Origin: Aquimarina mycalae
GTDB taxonomy: Bacteria; Bacteroidota; Bacteroidia; Flavobacteriales; Flavobacteriaceae
Direction: 5' to 3'
DNA length: 64,000 nucleotides
Assembly: GCF_029906345.1 (NCBI RefSeq)
Contig: NZ_JARYGY010000001.1
Span: 98,851 to 162,850 of the forward strand
Below, piece by piece: positions 58,306 to 64,000 of this stretch. The position numbers and the translations under genes were made by a program. How positions within the stretch are numbered: the first letter of the stretch is position 1; each line of letters begins with the position of its first letter. The notes below the pieces were generated by a model. That model was given only the letters and a program-made list of their open reading frames with translations. It searched no databases and was not told where the DNA came from.

Positions 58306-58335
58306 ATTACATAAAATGTATCCTCAACTTATTTT

Positions 58336-61300
58336 TTAATGTTTAACAACCCTAATTATTTTAGTATGTTTATCGGCTTGTATTTTTACAAAATACACTC
58401 CTGCAGCCTCAAGTTCTCTCCCTAAAGCAACTACATTATCTGCTTTATTATACCTTTGATATATCAGTTCCTTACCTGAAATATCAAATACACTAATAAT
58501 AAAATCATCCTTTATTTTTGACACATCAATATTAAATGTATCTGTAAATGGATTTGGGAACACATTAAAATTATCAATTCCTATATTTGATTTCAAATTA
58601 GCTTCTCCAATAACTACGGAATAATCTTCATATTCTCCATAACGAACATCATTTGTACCTGTGTTACAGGGGTTATTTTCTATGTCATAATACGAAACTA
58701 ATATTCGCATTTTTGTCGTTCCAATTGTTGCTGTATTCGGCACTGCAACAGAAACATCTCCTATTAATGCTGTAGTCTTTGTTAATGTATAAGATTCTCC
58801 TGCATCTGTAAAATCACCATCTATATTCCAATCGAAGAATGCATAGATTTCGTCACTTCCTCCTCCATTATATCCAGCAATATTTACTCGAAGATTATAG
58901 TTAGTTCCAGCATTTACATTTCCAGATATTGAAGTAAAATCATCATATCCAGTAGCATTTCTAGTCGAGGAGTTGTTAATCCCCGCAAAAGCAACATTAG
59001 TCACTCCTTCTGGGCCATCGTTTCCTGTTGCAGCACAATAAGTGACATTCGTTTGACAAGGGTCACATGTAGAACCTCCACAATCAACTCCTGTCTCATC
59101 TCCATTTTGCATACCATCTGTACAAGTAGGACCTGATGTACCTCCAACAATTACAGTATAATCTTCGACTTCATCACCTTCTGTTACACCACAAGGAGAT
59201 GGGTTACTAAACCATCTGTAACGAACTCGTAATCTGGTCGAACCATTCTGAGCATTATTTGGTACTACAACGGTAGCGGATCCAGATCCTGTACCTCTTG
59301 GTTTCATCAGAACCTCTTCTCCAGAATCCTCAAAATCTCCATCTTTATTCCAATCGATCCAACCTCCAACTACATTAGAATTCCAATTTGAACTAGTAAT
59401 TCCTGGAGTAACCGTTAACGTTATGGATTGTCCTTTTTCGACATTAGTACTTTGAGATGTGAAATCTGTATAAGCACTATTCTGACTTGTATTAGAAATA
59501 GATCCAAAAGTTACTTCTGCTATATAATTTGATCCTTGTCGTCCAGCACTACAATAGGTCACACTTGTATTACAAGGGGTACAATCGGGACCACCACAAT
59601 CAACCCCAGTTTCATTTCCATTTTGAATACCATCATTACATGTTGGATCTACTGTACAAGGATTACAATCAGGACCATCACAATCTACTCCAGTCTCATT
59701 TCCATTCTGAATACCATCATTACAGGTTGGATTAGCACTTCCACCAATAATAAACACAAAATAATCTTCTACTTCACCACCAGTAGTCCCTGTTGTACCA
59801 CAAGGCTCAGGAGCAGTATGTATTTTATAACGTACTCTTAATCTGGTGGCACCATTTTTTGCTGTATTAGGAACTACAACGGTTGTTGTTACACCACCAG
59901 GACCATTGGTTTTCAATAAAACCTCTTCACCTGCATCCGTAAAGTCTCCATCTTTATTCCAATCAATCCAAGCTCCAAAATAATTAGGATCATGGAAATC
60001 GATTCCTGGATTAACGGTTAAAGTAACAGACTCGCCTTTAACAAGATTAGTTCCCAGGTTAGTAAAATCAGTATAAGAACTATTTCCACTTTTATTAGAG
60101 ATAGCACCAAAGATAACTTCGTCTATATAATTTGTACCTTGACTACCTGCAGCACAATAACTTGTAGGCATAGGATCAGAATTTCCGTCGGTTATACTAA
60201 AATTAGCATTTGTAATATCGAAAAAGATATTATTCGTACCTCTTACCATAATTCTATTTACACCTCCTTGATTGTCTGGTATTGTAATTTGATGAGAACC
60301 ATCATTAGGTACCGCAGAAGCTAAGGTTATTGGGTATGTATTTCCTCCATCTATAGATAACAAAATATCTACAGTTGCCGCGTTTACTCCATTTCCTGTG
60401 GTTCCTGCTACATTCCAGGTTACCGTATGCGTAGAGCCTACTGGTGCATCAAATCTTGTGTTTTGAGAAGTTATCACAAAGGGACCAGCAGTTCCACTTA
60501 CTGTAATAACAGCATTATCAGAATCTGTATTACCTCCTCCTGGATGATTATCTCTTACAGTGAATCTAAAATTCATAGTTCTAGCAACAGAAGGTGTTAC
60601 CTCCCATTCGGAAGAAGAATCTCCTGCTTTTATAGCCGAAAGGTCAGGCATATATCGATTTGGAGATGTTGAAGGAGGCTTATAACGGAATAAAGGACCG
60701 ACAGTTGACGTAGCACGAGGAGGCATAGGAGCTATTTCTTTATCCATTTGGTTCCAAGTATATGTTAGTTGGTTTGAAGCAGTATTAGGATCGGTAGCTG
60801 ACCCTTCTAATATAAATGGAGTAGATCTTGGAATCGTATAATTACCTCCCACACTAGCTACTGGCGCACTATTACCGACTGATCTTGTGGTACCGCAACC
60901 TGCTGTGCTTACAATATGATTCCACATTTCATCTATTTGTTTAGCATGAAAAAAAACATATTGCGTATTTTCTGTATTAGGATCACAACCTGTATATGCC
61001 ATGATCGTATTACCTCCTCCTGGTTCAACGGCACCTTCGTCAAGACGATTACCCCCACACGAGTTGTTAAACGAATGGTTAGCACCGAATTGATGGCCTA
61101 TTTCATGAACGAATGTGCGAAAGAAATAATCTGCGACAGATGTGAAAGGATGAGCACCAGTGGCTCCTTGGGCTTTTTTACTATCATCACATACAGATCT
61201 TAATGCTCCACGTCCAGTCCCATCTGAATCTAAAACATGACCAATATCATAGTTAGCATTACCAATTGCGGCATCAAGAACTCCTTGACCTTCATTTACC

Positions 61301-62163
61301 GATATCGAAGTATTACCATGTGTAATACCATCAGTAGCTCCATTAAGAAAAATGGAATTCTCAATATTAGGCACTAATTCAAATGTCGTTCCAAGATCTC
61401 TTTCATAAATCGCATTCACTCTAGTCATAAGATCATTCAACTCGGCAAGTACTGCAGCTTTTCTTTGTTGAGTCGAACCATTTGTGACGCCTGCCTTATC
61501 AGTATAAATTTTAGACAATTCTCCTGTTACCGCTATAGCCATTCTGTAGACTCTAACACGACCATCATTAGCATCTTTTCTTGCTTTGTTTGATTTTTCT
61601 GCTTGCTTTGTACTTTTTTCTGAAAAAGTTTTGGCTGCATTATCAATTATTTGACAGTTAATCGGTTCTGACCCATCCGTTTTTGAAGTAACAACATAAT
61701 CTTTACTATTACTATCATAAGGCTTTATATGTACTAATTTAGTATCCGATTTCATAATCATACCTCTAAGGCTATTATGTCCCAAACTAAAATGTACAAC
61801 TTCGTTTTCTCCATTAACAGGCGTACCCACATAAGATTTAATATCGGGGTACTTTTTGGCCAAATCAGGATGTAAAGCATTTGTTTCCTTTACTCTGTAT
61901 TCTTTAAATTTTCCGTCTTCGGTAGGAAGTGTGATAATGACATTTGATTGACCAAAATAATTATATCTATTCGGACAATGAGATAAAACATCCTTAAATT
62001 TCTCTACACTAAGGTGATAAGTGTTTTGGTTCGAAGTCTTCTTAGTAGAAGAAATGTTTGTGCTTTCAATAGGGTTATTATTTTTTTTCCAAAAATTATT
62101 GGTTTGTGAAAACCCAAAATGGAAAACAAATAAACCCATAAATAAGACGAGTTGATTTTTCAT
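58336..62163 (-). CDS. Secreted metzincin zinc metalloprotease with GEVED domains and T9SS signal
   Basis: A 1275-residue reprolysin-like (M12B-type) protease. A signal peptide and a propeptide-like region (to about 195) precede the catalytic domain with zinc site HEIGHQFGANH (about 356) and Met-turn NTIMAYTGCD (about 387). A cadherin/PKD-like region follows (about 430-660), then three GEVED domains (about 675-805, 870-1000, 1030-1160) separated by Cys-rich linkers CxDGxQNGxETGVDC. A T9SS type A domain (about 1195-1275; NVFPNPFTDTFNI to IIRVVKH) ends it. It probably degrades host or environmental protein at the cell surface or in the medium. Confidence 0.93.
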   Translation of the reverse strand: MKNQLVLFMGLFVFHFGFSQTNNFWKKNNNPIESTNISSTKKTSNQNTYHLSVEKFKDVLSHCPNRYNYFGQSNVIITLPTEDGKFKEYRVKETNALHPDLAKKYPDIKSYVGTPVNGENEVVHFSLGHNSLRGMIMKSDTKLVHIKPYDSNSKDYVVTSKTDGSEPINCQIIDNAAKTFSEKSTKQAEKSNKARKDANDGRVRVYRMAIAVTGELSKIYTDKAGVTNGSTQQRKAAVLAELNDLMTRVNAIYERDLGTTFELVPNIENSIFLNGATDGITHGNTSISVNEGQGVLDAAIGNANYDIGHVLDSDGTGRGALRSVCDDSKKAQGATGAHPFTSVADYFFRTFVHEIGHQFGANHSFNNSCGGNRLDEGAVEPGGGNTIMAYTGCDPNTENTQYVFFHAKQIDEMWNHIVSTAGCGTTRSVGNSAPVASVGGNYTIPRSTPFILEGSATDPNTASNQLTYTWNQMDKEIAPMPPRATSTVGPLFRYKPPSTSPNRYMPDLSAIKAGDSSSEWEVTPSVARTMNFRFTVRDNHPGGGNTDSDNAVITVSGTAGPFVITSQNTRFDAPVGSTHTVTWNVAGTTGNGVNAATVDILLSIDGGNTYPITLASAVPNDGSHQITIPDNQGGVNRIMVRGTNNIFFDITNANFSITDGNSDPMPTSYCAAGSQGTNYIDEVIFGAISNKSGNSSYTDFTNLGTNLVKGESVTLTVNPGIDFHDPNYFGAWIDWNKDGDFTDAGEEVLLKTNGPGGVTTTVVVPNTAKNGATRLRVRYKIHTAPEPCGTTGTTGGEVEDYFVFIIGGSANPTCNDGIQNGNETGVDCDGPDCNPCTVDPTCNDGIQNGNETGVDCGGPDCTPCNTSVTYCSAGRQGSNYIAEVTFGSISNTSQNSAYTDFTSQSTNVEKGQSITLTVTPGITSSNWNSNVVGGWIDWNKDGDFEDSGEEVLMKPRGTGSGSATVVVPNNAQNGSTRLRVRYRWFSNPSPCGVTEGDEVEDYTVIVGGTSGPTCTDGMQNGDETGVDCGGSTCDPCQTNVTYCAATGNDGPEGVTNVAFAGINNSSTRNATGYDDFTSISGNVNAGTNYNLRVNIAGYNGGGSDEIYAFFDWNIDGDFTDAGESYTLTKTTALIGDVSVAVPNTATIGTTKMRILVSYYDIENNPCNTGTNDVRYGEYEDYSVVIGEANLKSNIGIDNFNVFPNPFTDTFNIDVSKIKDDFIISVFDISGKELIYQRYNKADNVVALGRELEAAGVYFVKIQADKHTKIIRVVKH
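59040..59735 (-). repeat. Cys-rich linker repeats in the metalloprotease gene
   Basis: Three copies of a module encoding CxDGxQNGxETGVDCxGxxCxPC occur near 59050-59130, 59570-59640 and 59650-59730. The last two are directly adjacent at a spacing of about 72 bases and nearly identical, which points to a recent tandem duplication. Confidence 0.8.
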
Positions 62164-62192
62164 CGCTAAAGTATAAGTTTGTGTTAGTTTTA

Positions 62193-62200
62193 CAAACTTA
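62193..62200 (-). promoter_or_regulatory. Candidate -7 box of the metalloprotease gene
   Basis: TAAGTTTG on the minus strand fits TAnnTTTG, 30 bases before the start codon. No clear -33 element was found. Confidence 0.45.
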
Positions 62201-62385
62201 GTTCTATAACCTATGCATGAATCGTACTATACTAACAATACCTAACACTATATTACCGATAATGATTAAATTCTAAAAATTTAACATTTTTACGGTTAAA
62301 ATCACATGTTTTGAAGCTTAAAAACAATTAATATGTTAATATATTTATTAATTAAAAAAATAATCAATAAACGCGTTTTCAAACA

Positions 62386-63039
62386 TTATAACTTAAACAA
62401 GTTATTTTTCATACAATAAATTACTAATCCAACTCTGGTTTTTACTTGTAGTTTTTTAAAAACCGATTCTCTGTAATTTTCAATAGTTTTAGGACTCAAG
62501 GACATTTCGTTAGCAATGCTTTTATAGGTGAGCTCTGAACAGGTATACTTTAAAAAAGTCCATTCTCTATCCGTGAGTTTTTCAGCAAGATTCTGACTAA
62601 TATCCTCATCTGCTTTATCTGAATATTTTAGTGCAGTTTCTATTTTACTAGAGTAATAAAAACCTTGTTCGATCACCATTTTCATGGCAAATTCAAAATT
62701 TTCTGGATGTATATCTTTTAACAAATAACCTCTCGCACCAGCTCTCAGCATTTTGATAATTGTTTCTTCATCATCCTCCATAGTTAATGCCAATACTTTT
62801 TGCTCTGGTTGATTTTCTTTTAACCATTGCATTGCCTGGATGCCATCCATAACTGGCATTTTAACATCTAATAAAATCAATTCTGGTTTTTTCCTTTTAT
62901 GAAGATAATATTGCGTAAGCTCTTTTCCGTTTCTAAGTATTGCCAATACTTCATACCCTTCCAAATTTGTAATAAGGCTTTCCAAAGATTGCGCAAAGAG
63001 CAGGTGATCATCGACGATAACAACTGTTTTTTTCTTCAT
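62386..63039 (-). CDS. NarL/FixJ-family response regulator
   Basis: A 217-residue regulator. The receiver has D10-D11, phospho-acceptor D58 (LILLDVKMPVMDG) and Lys in GYLLKDIHPENF; the LuxR-type helix-turn-helix is complete (LTDREWTFLKYTCSELTYKSIANEMSLSPKTIENYRESVFKKL). Its kinase gene ends 15 bases upstream, so the two are co-transcribed. Confidence 0.95.
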   Translation of the reverse strand: MKKKTVVIVDDHLLFAQSLESLITNLEGYEVLAILRNGKELTQYYLHKRKKPELILLDVKMPVMDGIQAMQWLKENQPEQKVLALTMEDDEETIIKMLRAGARGYLLKDIHPENFEFAMKMVIEQGFYYSSKIETALKYSDKADEDISQNLAEKLTDREWTFLKYTCSELTYKSIANEMSLSPKTIENYRESVFKKLQVKTRVGLVIYCMKNNLFKL

Positions 63040-63054
63040 TTTAATTTTATTTTA

Positions 63055-63843
63055 TTATACCTTATCTTCTTCTTTAAATGGATATCGTAATGTAAGCAAC
63101 ACTCCTTTTCCAGGTTCTGCCACGCAATCCAGTTTTGCATTTACTATCGCTGCCCTACTTTTCATGTTTAACAATCCAGAATTAGCTTGTACCGACTCCA
63201 TATCATATCCTACGCCATCGTCTTTTACAGTTATAATAAGATCTTTATTTGTATACTCAAGTTTCACCAACAAATTAGATGCCTCGGCATGTTTTATAGT
63301 ATTTGAGAAAAACTCCTGAATAATTCTATATAAAATGATTTCATCTTTAGGATTAATATGCACTTCATCTCCTGATACAATAAACTCAGGAGTCAAGAAA
63401 TTAAGTTTTTTAAATCGATCTAATTCTACTTGTATAGATTTCTCTAATCCTATGTTTTGAATCACCTCATGGTTTAGGGTCTTAGAAAGGTTTCGGATCT
63501 CTTGAAGACTATCACCCACCAATCCTCTAATATCATTTATTGTTTCTTTTCCTTTAGCATCTAGCGTAGTACTCGCAATATTAATCTGCATTACTGCAGT
63601 AGATAATAATTGCCCTATATTATCGTGAAGTTCCCAACTTACATTCTTAAGTGTCTGTTCCTGAATTTCTAGTTTAGAGTTTTGTAGTTCTTCCTCAAAA
63701 CGCTGCTTTGCTTTAAATCGTTCTAGCAATAATTTGTTTTTTCGACGCTGAAAAGCAACAAAGAATATGATACCGAATATCATAAAAAATAAGATAATAA
63801 CGGTAAAGTAAACTAATAATAAGATCTGTTCTTTCTCGAGCAT
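63055..63843 (-). CDS. Sensor histidine kinase (NarX/DesK-like, HisKA_3)
   Basis: A 262-residue kinase with one N-terminal membrane segment (about 7-30), a short coiled coil, the phospho-His in WELHDNIGQLLS (about residue 73) and a HATPase domain (about 165-258; DDGVGYD, SGLLNMKSRA). The frame extends eight codons to a TTG at 63867, but ATG at 63843 is the better start. There is no extracytoplasmic sensor domain of note; it may need a partner protein. Confidence 0.9.
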   Translation of the reverse strand: MLEKEQILLLVYFTVIILFFMIFGIIFFVAFQRRKNKLLLERFKAKQRFEEELQNSKLEIQEQTLKNVSWELHDNIGQLLSTAVMQINIASTTLDAKGKETINDIRGLVGDSLQEIRNLSKTLNHEVIQNIGLEKSIQVELDRFKKLNFLTPEFIVSGDEVHINPKDEIILYRIIQEFFSNTIKHAEASNLLVKLEYTNKDLIITVKDDGVGYDMESVQANSGLLNMKSRAAIVNAKLDCVAEPGKGVLLTLRYPFKEEDKV

Positions 63844-64000
63844 ACTATAAAACCAATCGTATAACAAGTATACATAAAAATATTGGCGAAAGTTAATATT
63901 GACCTATAGATTTCAACAAATTCTGGGCTTTTAGTATTACTATAGTATTCTCCATAAATAAATATTGGATTCACTAATATATGAAAAACCAATGCCCCAA
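63813..64000 (-). CDS. C-terminal end of a membrane protein, partial at right edge
   Basis: A minus-strand frame is open from the window edge to a TAG at 63813-63815 (62 codons). It encodes a polar segment (YYSNTKSPEFVEIYRS) and a hydrophobic one (ILTFANIFMYTCYTIGFIVC) ending RKNRSYY. It overlaps the kinase start by 31 bases, which fits translational coupling with a membrane protein that may supply the sensor. Too short to assign to a family. Confidence 0.5.
   Translation of the reverse strand, partial: GALVFHILVNPIFIYGEYYSNTKSPEFVEIYRSILTFANIFMYTCYTIGFIVCSRKNRSYY

Larger units (their letters stand above)
57648..58335. other. Leader region of the ilv operon
   Basis: This 688-base region has no ordinary gene. 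It holds two tandem attenuators (leader peptides at 58105-58170 and 57956-58021, each followed by a terminator hairpin) and, further right, the terminator of the metalloprotease gene. The 250 bases just before ilvD show nothing recognisable. A TATATTTA near 58184-58191 on the minus strand is a weak -7 candidate for the operon promoter. Confidence 0.7.

Noticed and set aside
63844-63867. TTG start for the right-end histidine kinase
   Set aside because: It adds eight residues before a typical start; ATG at 63843 precedes the membrane segment in the usual way.
1-64000. Defence islands, prophage, insertion sequences or tRNA genes
   Set aside because: No transposase, integrase, nuclease-defence or phage structural protein is encoded, and no tRNA cloverleaf was noticed by eye.

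Overview
The window is low-GC DNA from a marine-type Flavobacteriaceae bacterium (phylum Bacteroidota), possibly close to Aquimarina; the genus is a guess. The phylum call rests on C-terminal type IX secretion (T9SS) sorting domains on a sulfatase and a metalloprotease, promoters with the Bacteroidota -7 box TAnnTTTG, weak or absent Shine-Dalgarno sequences, and families mainly known from flavobacteria (DUF4252, DUF6705, GEVED, DUF6923).

Layout. 1-9089 (minus): most of a giant multidomain surface protein that leaves the left edge and is broken by a one-base frameshift near 5797. Two small membrane or exported proteins precede it in the same transcription unit. 9.95-16.2 kb: a secreted sulfatase and its formylglycine-generating enzyme, plus two copies of one leader module (conserved block, small membrane-protein ORF, 43-nt hairpin with a constant loop), one before the giant-protein operon and one before the sulfatase operon. 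16.6-21.6 kb: a LuxR-type response regulator, a TPR histidine kinase, a 51-residue acidic lipoprotein and a LytTR regulator whose receiver has Glu in place of the phospho-accepting Asp. The gene-poor spacers in 10.7-20.5 kb carry a recurring ACGGGGAA motif. 22.2-32.6 kb: sirtuin, haem-binding protein, a HEAT-like protein with purB, a lipoprotein with a tandem DUF6705 pair, an ECF sigma / anti-sigma-like / DUF4252 cluster, and an S41 protease.

32.7-42.0 kb is a cobalamin salvage and uptake locus. A cobalamin riboswitch precedes a TonB-dependent receptor on the minus strand. A divergent promoter drives cobU-cobT-(small membrane protein)-cobS-cobC, followed by a convergent PP-loop ATPase and btuF-btuC-btuD. 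42-50.7 kb is ordinary housekeeping: a membrane LytTR regulator, a TIKI/TraB-like protein, an Ig-domain protein, a DUF5063 protein, rmuC, a serine hydrolase, a thioesterase and a c-type haem lipoprotein. 50.7-58.2 kb is the branched-chain amino acid operon ilvD-ilvB-ilvN-ilvC-ilvA, headed by two tandem attenuators, each with its own Ile/Val-rich 21-codon leader peptide and terminator. 58.3-64 kb has a T9SS metzincin protease with GEVED domains and a NarL-type response regulator / histidine kinase pair, with the 3' end of a membrane-protein gene at the right edge.

The least explained parts are the duplicated leader modules with the constant-loop hairpin and the ACGGGGAA sites. The clearest regulatory find is the duplicated ilv attenuator. 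No tRNA, rRNA, CRISPR array, insertion sequence or phage was seen.
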